From: Paraflavitalea devenefica
GTDB taxonomy: Bacteria > Bacteroidota > Bacteroidia > Chitinophagales > Chitinophagaceae
Length of the DNA stretch: 64,000 nucleotides
NCBI RefSeq assembly: GCF_011759375.1
Contig: NZ_JAARML010000001.1
Coordinates: 1,922,001 to 1,986,000 of the forward strand
Reading direction: 5' to 3'
Under the pieces are notes generated by a model, which was given only the letters and a program-made list of their open reading frames with translations, had not been told where the DNA came from and did not search any database. This document shows positions 54,134 through 62,146 of the stretch, in pieces. A program made the position numbers and the translations under genes. The stretch's first letter is position 1. Each line of letters starts with the position of its first letter.

Positions 54134-55177
54134 ATGGAAACGCTTGTCATTAAAAACTTTGGCCCTGTTAAAGATGCAGAAATAGCCCTGAAGAAGGTGA
54201 ATATATTCATTGGCCCGCAAGGAAGCGGGAAGAGTATTATTACCAAGGTGATGAGTGGGGCAGTGAGTTATACAAACAATCAGCGTGCCGGATCAACTGA
54301 CCGGAACCAGAAGGAAAAGTTTCTGGAAGAGCTGAATCTTTTCAATTGTTTGGAAGCTGATACCAGCATTTTTATCAGGAGCAGCGAAGGAATCGAAATG
54401 CTTATTGACGGAAACGAATATACCAGTTTGGCTGCCGAGCCTTCCCCATCCTATTATGGCCTGCCTGCCACGCTTTATGTACCTGCCGAAAGAACAGTAA
54501 TCCCCCTGATTGCAGGTTCATCATTTTTTTTCTCAAAAGAAAAGACGCCCCTATCCAGACATATTGCTGATTTTGGCCTGCTTTTTCAAAACGCAAGAAC
54601 GGAAGTCAAATCTCAAACGTTTGAGTTTTTGGATGGAATAACCTATCATTTCAGGGATGGAGCAGACGTACTGGAATTAAAGAATGGAAAGACAATCAGG
54701 CTACAGGAAAGTTCCAGCGGACTGAAGGCCATTGTGCCTTTGTTGATTGTATTAAGCTGGTTGACTTCCAGGATAAAAAGCAGGGCAGGAAATAAAACTA
54801 TTTATCTCTCCATTGAAGAACCGGAGCTATCACTTTTTCCTTTTACCCAGAATGAACTGCTAAAGTTTATTTTTGAAAAGATTGCTCCCTTAAATTATCA
54901 TCTTACGATAACTACTCATAGCCCTTATACACTTACTGCTATTAATAATTTTATTTACGCTTATCAGGTTGGGAATAAGGATAAGTCTGTTCAGGAAATT
55001 GTTCCTGAAAAATTGTGGCTGAATCCTGATGATGTGGGAGCATGGTTTGTAGAAGAAGGGAAGGTGAGGTCGATAATTGATGATGAAACTAAGCAGATTA
55101 AAGCAGAAGAGATAGATAGAATTTCTGAGGTGCTGAATGAAGAGTATGACAGGATTGCGGATATTAAATTTAAGTAG
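54134..55177 (+). CDS. AAA/ABC-type ATPase (SMC/OLD-like), first gene of a two-gene unit
   Basis: This 347-residue ATPase belongs to the SMC/Rad50/OLD-like group of P-loop proteins. Walker A GPQGSGKS is at 27-34, an ABC-type signature SSSGLKA at 193-199, Walker B with catalytic Glu in IYLSIEEPELSLFP at 223-236, and the switch His in THSPY at 261-265. There is no TOPRIM domain after it, unlike OLD nucleases. The compact size and lack of coiled coil fit ATPases of defence and toxin-like systems. It is 11 bp from a small nuclease-like gene, which suggests they act as a complex. GC content is visibly lower than in the flanking aconitase and chitinase genes, hinting at transfer. The function is not known. 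Confidence 0.82.
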   Translation: METLVIKNFGPVKDAEIALKKVNIFIGPQGSGKSIITKVMSGAVSYTNNQRAGSTDRNQKEKFLEELNLFNCLEADTSIFIRSSEGIEMLIDGNEYTSLAAEPSPSYYGLPATLYVPAERTVIPLIAGSSFFFSKEKTPLSRHIADFGLLFQNARTEVKSQTFEFLDGITYHFRDGADVLELKNGKTIRLQESSSGLKAIVPLLIVLSWLTSRIKSRAGNKTIYLSIEEPELSLFPFTQNELLKFIFEKIAPLNYHLTITTHSPYTLTAINNFIYAYQVGNKDKSVQEIVPEKLWLNPDDVGAWFVEEGKVRSIIDDETKQIKAEEIDRISEVLNEEYDRIADIKFK

Positions 55178-55188
55178 GAAGTATTGTT

Positions 55189-55623
55189 ATGTCATTAAGT
55201 ACAGACTGCATTCAATATTCAGGAACCAAGAAGGACTGTCCTGTTTCAGAGAAAGGAAAGACTTACAGAATTATTAACAGTTCTAATGCTGTACTGACTG
55301 TATATGCAGTGGATCCATGCCTCATTCCGGATAGGCAACAGAAAAAATGCGATTATCTTATTGTGGCGCATTGCCAGGATACCATGAAGGCATTGTTTAT
55401 TGAGTTAAAAGGTTCAGATATAACCAGTGCAATACAACAAATTGAAAACTCATTACGAATCCTTGGTAATTCTCTTAAAGACTATCAGGTGTTTGGGAGA
55501 ATAATTGGCCGGAGAGTAACGCCAAACATCAAATCCCGAAGGTCGGGACTGGAGGAAAAGTTAAGGCAGCATGGCGGTAATTTACAGATTATTTCAGCCG
55601 CTGAATTTTCGGAAAAATTATAG
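55189..55623 (+). CDS. Small protein with possible PD-(D/E)XK nuclease motif
   Basis: This 144-residue protein has no family I can name. A strand pair reads KKCDYLIVAHCQ then KALFIELKGSD, followed by a helix (AIQQIENSLRIL). D55, E72 and K74 (ELK) are placed as in the PD-(D/E)XK nuclease core, and Q84 would suit the following helix. It is cysteine-rich at the start (C7, C17, C44, C54, C62). It lies 11 bp after the ATPase gene and shares its low GC content, so the two are probably one functional unit. The nuclease assignment is inference from the motif only. Confidence 0.6.
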   Translation: MSLSTDCIQYSGTKKDCPVSEKGKTYRIINSSNAVLTVYAVDPCLIPDRQQKKCDYLIVAHCQDTMKALFIELKGSDITSAIQQIENSLRILGNSLKDYQVFGRIIGRRVTPNIKSRRSGLEEKLRQHGGNLQIISAAEFSEKL

Positions 55624-55717
55624 CCATTTGTTCATTGCTTCGCTTTGATTTAAAATATTCCTGTTCACTACATTACATCTTCATGGGTAAGGGCACATAA
55701 ATTGTGTAAATTCATGT

Positions 55718-56833
55718 ATGATGCTATCACGCTTCTCCCGACTCCTTGCCTTGTTGCTTATCATAAGTCAATGCCAGGCACAAAAGACTGCCCGCAGACA
55801 TGCCAAACAGCCACTGGCCGTACTGGCCTATTATTCCGGCAATGCGTCAGAAATAGATCAATACGATGTACAGAAGCTCACCCATATTATTTATAGCTTT
55901 TGTTACCTGCGTGGCAACCAATTGTATGTAGGCAATGCCGAACCGGTTATCCGGAAACTGGTATCCCTGAAAAAGAAGCAACCTTCCCTGAAAGTATTAT
56001 TGTCGCTGGGTGGCTGGGGTGGTTGTAAAACCTGTTCCGATGTTTTCTCCAGGAAGGGAGCGCGTGACTCCTTCGCCCTGTCGGTAAAGCAATGGACCGA
56101 TAAGCTGGGAACGGATGGTATTGACCTGGATTGGGAGTATCCCGCTATTGAAGGTCCGCCCGGCCATCCATATAAGGAAGAGGACCGGCCTAATTTTACA
56201 GAACTGGTAAAAGCCTTGCGTAAAGTATTGGGCAGTAAGCATGAGATCAGTTTTGCAGCCGGTGCCTTTACCAAATGCCTGGAGGAATCCATTGCCTGGA
56301 AAGAGGTGATGCCGGTTGTAGACCGGGTAAATCTTATGACCTATGACCTGGTGAATGGTTATAGTACAACGACAGGGCATCACACCGCTTTGTATTCAAC
56401 GCCCGAACTGAAAGAATCAACCAATAATGCGGTAACCTATCTTGAATCTTTGGGAATACCACGGAATAAAATGGTAATAGGCGCAGCTTTCTATGCCCGT
56501 GTATTTGAAAATGTAGACAGCGTGAATAATGGCTTATACAGACCCACAAAGTTTAAAAGCTTTATTCCTTACAGAATCTTTCCAACAGTACTGGCACAGG
56601 CAGATGGATATACCGCCTACCGGGATGATATTGCCAAGGCTCCTTATAGCTATAACCCATCTAAAAAACTTTTTGCTACTTATGATGACAGTCTCTCTGT
56701 TGATCTCAAAACAAACTATGCCATAGACAAAGGGCTGAATGGAATTATGTTCTGGGAGCTGACGTTGGATAAACCAAAAGATGGCTTACTGGATGTGATT
56801 GATAAAGTGAAAAAGCAGAAAGAAAGTAAATAA
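55718..56833 (+). CDS. Secreted GH18 chitinase-type glycoside hydrolase
   Basis: This 371-residue hydrolase of family 18 has the catalytic motif DGIDLDWEYP at 133-142, with acid/base E140. It also has SLGGWGGC in the third strand, MTYDL in the sixth and FWELTLD in the eighth. A signal peptide (LLALLLIISQCQAQ) directs export; there is no T9SS sorting domain, so it is probably periplasmic or released by another route. Substrates are chitin or similar N-acetylglucosamine polymers; endo-beta-N-acetylglucosaminidase activity is an alternative. The FGE gene follows after 26 bp. ATG 55721 is an alternative start. Confidence 0.92.
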   Translation: MMLSRFSRLLALLLIISQCQAQKTARRHAKQPLAVLAYYSGNASEIDQYDVQKLTHIIYSFCYLRGNQLYVGNAEPVIRKLVSLKKKQPSLKVLLSLGGWGGCKTCSDVFSRKGARDSFALSVKQWTDKLGTDGIDLDWEYPAIEGPPGHPYKEEDRPNFTELVKALRKVLGSKHEISFAAGAFTKCLEESIAWKEVMPVVDRVNLMTYDLVNGYSTTTGHHTALYSTPELKESTNNAVTYLESLGIPRNKMVIGAAFYARVFENVDSVNNGLYRPTKFKSFIPYRIFPTVLAQADGYTAYRDDIAKAPYSYNPSKKLFATYDDSLSVDLKTNYAIDKGLNGIMFWELTLDKPKDGLLDVIDKVKKQKESK

Positions 56834-56859
56834 CCTCTGGATGCCTTAAATTGTGGCGT

Positions 56860-57975
56860 ATGAAGAGAGGCGTCCTGCTTTATATCATATTTGGCAGTTT
56901 ATATTCCTGCAATTCAGCAGATCCTGCTGTTACCGTAGCTACAGAAAAAAAAGATACGGCTGTTTCCTGCGAATCAAATATGCCCACACGTTTTGGTACA
57001 GTTGCTGCCGATACTTCACTGACAATATCGGATAGTATATCGCATGAAGGCATGATATGGATTGCCGGCAACACCTTTGGCATGGGCGCGGCCGACCAGG
57101 AGTGCCGTTCCGATGAATATCCCCAGCATACGGTTACTGTGGCAGGCTTCTGGATGGATGCTACCGAAGTGACCAATGCACAATTCCGGAAGTTTACAGC
57201 AGCTACCGGATATATTACGACTGCCGAACGGAAACCGGATTGGGAAGAGATTAAAAAGCAATTGCCTGCCGGTACGCCAAAGCCGGCGGACAGTCTGTTG
57301 GTGGCCTCATCGCTCGTATTTACACCACCGGCCTACACGGTACCGCTAGATGATGCTTCGCAATGGTGGTCCTGGAAAAAAGGGGCCGACTGGAAGCATC
57401 CGCAGGGGCCAGGCAGTGATATAAAAGGAAAAGACAATTACCCCGTAGTACATATTTCCTGGTATGATGCCGCCGCTTACGCGAAATGGGCGGGTAAGCG
57501 CCTGCCCACAGAAGCAGAATGGGAATATGCCGCCAGGGGAGGACTGCAGAATGCCCGCTATCCCTGGGGCGCTGAAGAAATAGAAACCGGTAAACCCAAG
57601 GCCAATACCTGGCAGGGTAGTTTTCCGGATAAAAATACCGGCTGGGACCATTTTAAGGCCCTGGCGCCTGTTAAGTCCTTTACGCCTAATAAATATGGAT
57701 TGTATGATATGGCCGGCAATGTATGGGAATGGTGCAGTGACTGGTATGATGCAAACTGGTATGCATCCCTGAAAAATAGCAATACAGTCAACCCGGCAGG
57801 ACCTGCCCAAAGCAATGACCCCATGGAGCCTACCGTACCCAAGAAAGTAGTGCGGGGCGGATCATTTATGTGCAATGCCTCCTATTGCAAGGGCTACCGC
57901 GTTACCACACGCATGAAAACTTCTCCGGATACGGGATTAGAGCATACTGGATTCCGTTGTGTATCATCGAAATAA
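56860..57975 (+). CDS. Formylglycine-generating enzyme (sulfatase activator), lipoprotein
   Basis: This 371-residue protein has the SUMF1 fold and, near the C-terminus, VVRGGSFMCNASYCKGYR, in which Cys338 and Cys343 align with the active-site pair (GGSYMCxxSYC) of human FGE. Other conserved blocks are GNTFGMGAADQECRSDEYP, GKRLPTEAEWEYAARGG and NVWEWCSDWYD. FGE oxidises a Cys or Ser in sulfatases to formylglycine. The N-terminus is a lipoprotein signal with Cys in LYSCNS, which would place it in the periplasm. I chose ATG 56860; upstream TTG 56851 adds only three residues. No sulfatase is in the window, but the sulfate assimilation operon follows. Confidence 0.92.
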   Translation: MKRGVLLYIIFGSLYSCNSADPAVTVATEKKDTAVSCESNMPTRFGTVAADTSLTISDSISHEGMIWIAGNTFGMGAADQECRSDEYPQHTVTVAGFWMDATEVTNAQFRKFTAATGYITTAERKPDWEEIKKQLPAGTPKPADSLLVASSLVFTPPAYTVPLDDASQWWSWKKGADWKHPQGPGSDIKGKDNYPVVHISWYDAAAYAKWAGKRLPTEAEWEYAARGGLQNARYPWGAEEIETGKPKANTWQGSFPDKNTGWDHFKALAPVKSFTPNKYGLYDMAGNVWEWCSDWYDANWYASLKNSNTVNPAGPAQSNDPMEPTVPKKVVRGGSFMCNASYCKGYRVTTRMKTSPDTGLEHTGFRCVSSK

Positions 57976-58035
57976 TGCAACCGGGAAGTGTAACTAACAT
58001 TCATTAGTATTGCTGTTTGTTAAAATCTGTATTAG

Positions 58036-58088
58036 TCTACCTGAGAGGTAGAAAAAGTTGTCTGTTTCCGCGCCGGGTCTTATCTTTG
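58036..58088 (+). promoter_or_regulatory. Promoter of the cys operon with an upstream dyad
   Basis: TTG (58058-58060), a 20-bp spacer and TATCTTTG (58081-58088) form an exact consensus promoter, predicting a start near 58093. A perfect 7-bp dyad, TCTACCT GAG AGGTAGA (58036-58052), lies 5 bp upstream of the -33 box, a suitable place for an activator or repressor site. Confidence 0.78.
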
Positions 58089-58112
58089 TTACTGAGTCAA
58101 CGATTATTTTTC

Positions 58113-58181
58113 ATGCTACACACTATCGCGATGCAATACAATAATTCCCGCTATTATTACAACTGTTGTTGTTGCTGTTGA
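58113..58181 (+). CDS. Poly-cysteine leader peptide of the sulfate assimilation operon
   Basis: This short ORF lies in the 5' leader between the promoter and cysH. From ATG 58131 it encodes MQYNNSRYYYNCCCCC, with codons TGT TGT TGT TGC TGT and then TGA. An in-frame ATG at 58113 would add MLHTIA, giving 22 residues. Five adjacent Cys codons, immediately before genes that make sulfide for cysteine, are what a ribosome-stalling sensor of Cys-tRNA would look like. AGTCAAC (58095-58101) can pair with GTTGATT (58177-58183) across the stop codon, and AATAAT/ATTATT form a hairpin within the ORF. The 45 nt after the stop contain a single G and no terminator hairpin, so control is more likely by Rho or by translation than by an intrinsic terminator. 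Poly-cysteine leader ORFs acting as attenuators are known in mycobacteria. Translation here is unproven. Confidence 0.75.
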   Translation: MLHTIAMQYNNSRYYYNCCCCC

Positions 58182-58245
58182 TTCATTCCTCCATCTTACT
58201 TGCTTTTTACTTTCTTTTTTAATTACCACTGAATAGTCAATATAC

Positions 58246-58962
58246 ATGAATACGTCACTACAAAATTATATCCCCGAATTAACCTACCAGTCGAGTGGAC
58301 TAACTCTTACGGAGTTCCTGTCCCTGCTGGCAAAGCAGTTTCCGGGTCAGGTGACTTTTTCTACCAGTTTTAGTTTTGAAGACCAGGTCATTGCCCATGA
58401 AATATTGAGCAATACACTTCCTATAAGCGTATTCACCCTGGATACCGGAAGGCTTTTTGCAGAGACCTATTCTGTATGGAGCAGTACCAATGCCAAATAC
58501 CAATCGAATGTAAAAGCCTATTATCCCAATAATACCTTACTGGAAGAGTTTGTGCAGGAGAAAGGCCCCAATGCCTTTTATGAATCTGTAGACAATCGCA
58601 AGCAATGCTGCTTTATCCGCAAGGTGGAGCCGCTGAAGCGGGCATTAAAGGGCAATGCGGTTTGGGTAACAGGCTTGCGTGCAGAGCATTCTCCCGACAG
58701 GCATAACCTCACTGTCCTGGAATGGGATGAAAGCAACCAGGTGATCAAATACAATCCCCTGTTGCATTGGACCACCGAACAGGTGCGTAAGTATATTGAT
58801 GACAACAATGTTCCTTACAATCCCCTGCATGATAAAGGATTTGTAAGTATCGGTTGTGCGCCCTGTACAAGGGCCATCAGGCCGGGAGAAGATTTCCGGG
58901 CAGGTCGCTGGTGGTGGGAAGATGCTGCCAAAAAGGAATGCGGACTGCATGTGCATTCCTGA
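58246..58962 (+). CDS. cysH: Adenylyl-sulfate (APS) reductase, assimilatory
   Basis: This 238-residue enzyme reduces APS to sulfite. The PP-loop region FSTSFSFEDQVIAH and the TLDTGRLFAETY motif bind substrate. Cys121-Cys122 and Cys204-x2-Cys207 are the [4Fe-4S] ligands that mark APS-using enzymes, as opposed to cluster-free PAPS reductases. Cys232 in ECGLH is the catalytic cysteine. The absence of an APS kinase gene in the operon agrees with direct APS use. It is the first full gene of the operon, with cysD starting 63 bp downstream. Expression is likely controlled by the poly-Cys leader peptide ahead of it. Confidence 0.95.
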   Translation: MNTSLQNYIPELTYQSSGLTLTEFLSLLAKQFPGQVTFSTSFSFEDQVIAHEILSNTLPISVFTLDTGRLFAETYSVWSSTNAKYQSNVKAYYPNNTLLEEFVQEKGPNAFYESVDNRKQCCFIRKVEPLKRALKGNAVWVTGLRAEHSPDRHNLTVLEWDESNQVIKYNPLLHWTTEQVRKYIDDNNVPYNPLHDKGFVSIGCAPCTRAIRPGEDFRAGRWWWEDAAKKECGLHVHS

Positions 58963-59025
58963 GGTGTGGGCAGGGAAACAATGATTAGTAATAAATACTT
59001 TTGAAGTAATAAAAATATCGAACGA

Positions 59026-59934
59026 ATGAGTGCTTACAGATTAGATTACCTGGATCAGTTGGAATCGGAAGCGATACACATCTTTCGTGAAGTGGCGGGC
59101 CAGTTTGAACGGCCGGCCTTGTTGTTTTCGGGCGGTAAGGATTCTATTACACTTGTTCAACTGGCGTTGAAAGCATTCCGCCCCGGTAAATTCCCTTTCC
59201 CGTTGGTGCATATTGATACCGGGCATAATTTCCCGGAAGCATTGGAATACCGCGACCGGCTGGCCGCCACATTGGGTGAAAAGCTGATCGTGCGTAATGT
59301 GGGAGATACCATCAAGGCAAAACAACTTACAGAGCCCAAAGGAAAATTCGCCAGCCGCAATGCCCTGCAAACTTATACACTGCTGGATACGATTGAAGAG
59401 TTTAAGTTTGACGCCTGCATAGGCGGCGCCCGCCGGGATGAAGAAAAGGCCAGGGCCAAGGAAAGGATCTTTTCTGTACGGGATGAATTTGGTCAATGGG
59501 ACCCCAAGCTGCAACGCCCCGAATTGTGGAATACCTACAACGGTAAGATCCATAAAGGAGAGAATGTACGGGTGTTCCCCATCAGCAACTGGACAGAGCT
59601 GGACGTATGGAATTATATCCGCCGCGAGAAAATAGAACTGCCTTCTATTTATTTCTCCCATGACCGGGAAGTGATAGAACATGAAGGGCAACTGGTGGCT
59701 GTTTCTGAATTTATTCAACTGGAGCCTTCCGATAAAGTGATCACCAAGAAGGTGCGTTACCGTACCGTAGGGGATATGACCTGTACGGCGGCAGTAGAAT
59801 CAGGTGCTTCCACGATTGATGATATTATTACAGAGATCACTGCTACCAAGACCAGCGAAAGAGGCGAAACGCGTATTGATGATAAGGTGTCGGAAGCAGC
59901 GATGGAAGACAGGAAGAAGAACGGATATTTCTAA
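59026..59934 (+). CDS. cysD: Sulfate adenylyltransferase subunit 2
   Basis: This 302-residue ATP pyrophosphatase-type subunit has the PP-loop SGGKDS at 35-40, HIDTGHNFPEA, and CIGGARRDEEKARAKER in the middle. The C-terminus is SEAAMEDRKKNGYF. It adenylates sulfate to APS together with the CysN GTPase, whose gene begins 30 bp downstream. Length equals that of the Proteobacterial protein. Confidence 0.96.
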   Translation: MSAYRLDYLDQLESEAIHIFREVAGQFERPALLFSGGKDSITLVQLALKAFRPGKFPFPLVHIDTGHNFPEALEYRDRLAATLGEKLIVRNVGDTIKAKQLTEPKGKFASRNALQTYTLLDTIEEFKFDACIGGARRDEEKARAKERIFSVRDEFGQWDPKLQRPELWNTYNGKIHKGENVRVFPISNWTELDVWNYIRREKIELPSIYFSHDREVIEHEGQLVAVSEFIQLEPSDKVITKKVRYRTVGDMTCTAAVESGASTIDDIITEITATKTSERGETRIDDKVSEAAMEDRKKNGYF

Positions 59935-59964
59935 ATCAATTTAAAAAAATTATAAGCATACAAT

Positions 59965-61206
59965 ATGGACTTACTTCGTTTCATAACTGCCGGTAGCGTG
60001 GATGATGGCAAAAGCACCTTGATTGGCCGGTTGCTGTATGATAGTAAGAGTATCATGATTGATCAACTGGAAGCGATTGAGCGGCAGAGCAAGAATAAGG
60101 AAGACGGGGAGATTGACCTGGCTTTACTGACTGATGGCCTGCGTGCAGAGCGGGAACAGGGTATTACGATTGATGTAGCTTACAAATATTTTTCTACGCC
60201 TAAGCGTAAGTTCATTATTGCCGATGCACCGGGGCATATTCAATATACCCGCAATATGGTGACCGGCGCTTCCAATGCCGACCTGGCGATTATCCTGATT
60301 GATGCCCGCAATGGGGTAGCGGAACAAACCCGCCGCCATTCGATCATCGCTTCTTTATTGAATATTCCCCATGTAGTAGTAGCCATTAATAAGATGGACC
60401 TGGTGAATTTCTCCCAGGATATCTACAACAATATTGTAATAGACTATGCAAAAGTAGCCCAGTCGCTGGGCCTGAAGCAGGTAACCTATATTCCCATCAG
60501 TGCTTTACAGGGGGATAACATTGTAGAGAAGTCGGAGAAGCTGCGCTGGTATGAAGGACCATCCCTGCTGCATTTCCTGGAAGAAGTAGAAGTACAGGAT
60601 ACCATTAACCTGACCGATGCCCGTTTCCCGGTGCAGTATGTGATCCGCCCCCAGACAGAAGAGTTGCACGATTACCGGGGTTATGCCGGGAAAGTCATCA
60701 GCGGGGTTTACAAAGTAGGTGATGCAGTGACTATACAGCCTGCCGGTATTCAAAGTAAGATCAAAGCCATCGAGATTGGTGGCGCACCCGTATTGGAAGC
60801 ATTTGCCCCGCAAAGCGCGATCCTGCACCTGGAAGATAATATTGATATCAGCCGTGGTGATGTGATCGTCAATACCGCACAGCCGGTGAAGACCGCACAG
60901 GAACTGGAAGTGTTGTTGTGCTGGATGGACAATAAGCCATTGATCCCCGGCAATAAGTACCTGTTGCAGATCAATAGCCGGTCGGTGCGTGCCGTAGTAC
61001 GGAATATTGAATACAAGCTGGATGTGAATACGCTCGAAAAGAATGAAGCACCTCAGCAGGCAGTACTGAATGATGTCATTAAAGCCACTATAAAAACGGC
61101 TTCACCCATTCCCTATGACTCTTACCAGGAGTTAAGGGCCAATGGCGGCGCTATCTTAATTGATGAAACAAGTCATGTTACGGTAGGTGCTTGTATGATC
61201 CAGTAG
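59965..61206 (+). CDS. cysN: Sulfate adenylyltransferase subunit 1 (GTPase)
   Basis: This 413-residue GTPase drives APS formation by CysD. It has GSVDDGKST at 10-18, DAPGH at 87-91 and NKMD at 142-145. EF-Tu-like domains II and III follow, ending AILIDETSHVTVGACMIQ. It is shorter than the E. coli CysN (about 475 residues) and lacks a fused APS kinase (CysC) domain, as in many Bacteroidota. The gap to cobA (85 bp) contains alternative hairpins. Confidence 0.95.
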   Translation: MDLLRFITAGSVDDGKSTLIGRLLYDSKSIMIDQLEAIERQSKNKEDGEIDLALLTDGLRAEREQGITIDVAYKYFSTPKRKFIIADAPGHIQYTRNMVTGASNADLAIILIDARNGVAEQTRRHSIIASLLNIPHVVVAINKMDLVNFSQDIYNNIVIDYAKVAQSLGLKQVTYIPISALQGDNIVEKSEKLRWYEGPSLLHFLEEVEVQDTINLTDARFPVQYVIRPQTEELHDYRGYAGKVISGVYKVGDAVTIQPAGIQSKIKAIEIGGAPVLEAFAPQSAILHLEDNIDISRGDVIVNTAQPVKTAQELEVLLCWMDNKPLIPGNKYLLQINSRSVRAVVRNIEYKLDVNTLEKNEAPQQAVLNDVIKATIKTASPIPYDSYQELRANGGAILIDETSHVTVGACMIQ

Positions 61207-61215
61207 AAGTAGTTT

Positions 61216-61236
61216 ATGTCAGGGGTGACATCCTGA
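61216..61236 (+). other. Mutually exclusive hairpins between cysN and cobA
   Basis: ATGTCA (61216-61221) can pair with TGACAT (61226-61231), while TCAGG (61219-61223) can pair with CCTGA (61232-61236). The two stems overlap and cannot form together. A T7 run follows at 61254-61260, and another hairpin (TCTACT/AGTAGA) lies at 61271-61287 just before cobA ATG 61292. Confidence 0.4.
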
Positions 61237-61291
61237 GGGATAGTAATACTTAATTTTTTTACCCTTTTAATCTACTAAAAAAGTAGACATA

Positions 61292-62146
61292 ATGAGCAGG
61301 AAGCAAACAGGCAAAGTGATTCTGGCGGGCGCTGGCCCGGGTGATCCCGAGCTGCTGACCATTAAGGTGGCCCGGTACCTGCAACAGGCCGATGTGGTAT
61401 TGACCGACCGCCTGGTAAGTGAAGATATCCTGAAGACGTATGTACGTCCGGAAGCTGAACTAGTATATGTAGGCAAGCAATGCCGCCGGGGCGCTTCCAC
61501 ACCGCAGGAAACCATCAATGAACTGCTGGTGGAGTATGCTGCAAAGGGTAAACTGGTGGTAAGATTGAAAGGTGGTGATGTCTCTATCTTCTCTAATATC
61601 CTGGATGAATTGGAGGTACTGGCTGAGCATGCGATACCTTATGAAATTGTGCCGGGTGTGACGGCTGCCCTGGGTGCTGCTGCTTATGCCGGCATTCCGC
61701 TCACTGCCCGGACTTATACCACTGCGGTACGCTTTCTCACTTACTACAAATCGGATGTGGTAACGGACAATTACTGGAAAGAACTGGCTGCCACCAATGA
61801 TACATTGGTATTCTACATGTCGTCTGAAACGCTGGACGGTGTAGTAGCCAACCTGACAAAGCATACTATAAGCGCTGATAAGTTGCTGGCGGTGGTAGAA
61901 CAGGCTACTACACCCCTGCAAAATGTACACGTGACGAATATCTATGAATACGACCAACAACTGAAAGGCAAAAAGTTCATATCGCCTTCCCTGGTGATCA
62001 TTGGCAAGGTAGTAGCGCTGCATGAGCAGTTCCGCTGGCTGGCCAACAGCAATAGCCGGGAAGATTATTTCAAACCTGTAGCCAAATTGTTTACAACCAT
62101 AACCGACCATACTGAAAAAGTAAAAGACCATGTTAGTAGAGCCTAA
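61292..62146 (+). CDS. cobA: Uroporphyrinogen-III C-methyltransferase
   Basis: This 284-residue SAM-dependent enzyme makes precorrin-2, the precursor of siroheme. It has GAGPGDPELLTIK at 13-25, the GGD motif in RLKGGDVSIFSN (usually GGDPFIFG, so diverged) and VPGVTAALGAAAYAGIPLTAR. Its placement in this operon shows that the siroheme serves sulfite reductase. The dehydrogenase/ferrochelatase part of CysG is absent here and must be encoded elsewhere. The last 17 bases overlap cysJ in another frame, so translation is probably coupled. Confidence 0.93.
   Translation: MSRKQTGKVILAGAGPGDPELLTIKVARYLQQADVVLTDRLVSEDILKTYVRPEAELVYVGKQCRRGASTPQETINELLVEYAAKGKLVVRLKGGDVSIFSNILDELEVLAEHAIPYEIVPGVTAALGAAAYAGIPLTARTYTTAVRFLTYYKSDVVTDNYWKELAATNDTLVFYMSSETLDGVVANLTKHTISADKLLAVVEQATTPLQNVHVTNIYEYDQQLKGKKFISPSLVIIGKVVALHEQFRWLANSNSREDYFKPVAKLFTTITDHTEKVKDHVSRA

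Noticed and set aside
58089..58245. SAM or other known riboswitch before cysH
   Set aside because: I looked for SAM-I, SAM-II and similar cores and found none; the poly-Cys ORF explains the leader better.
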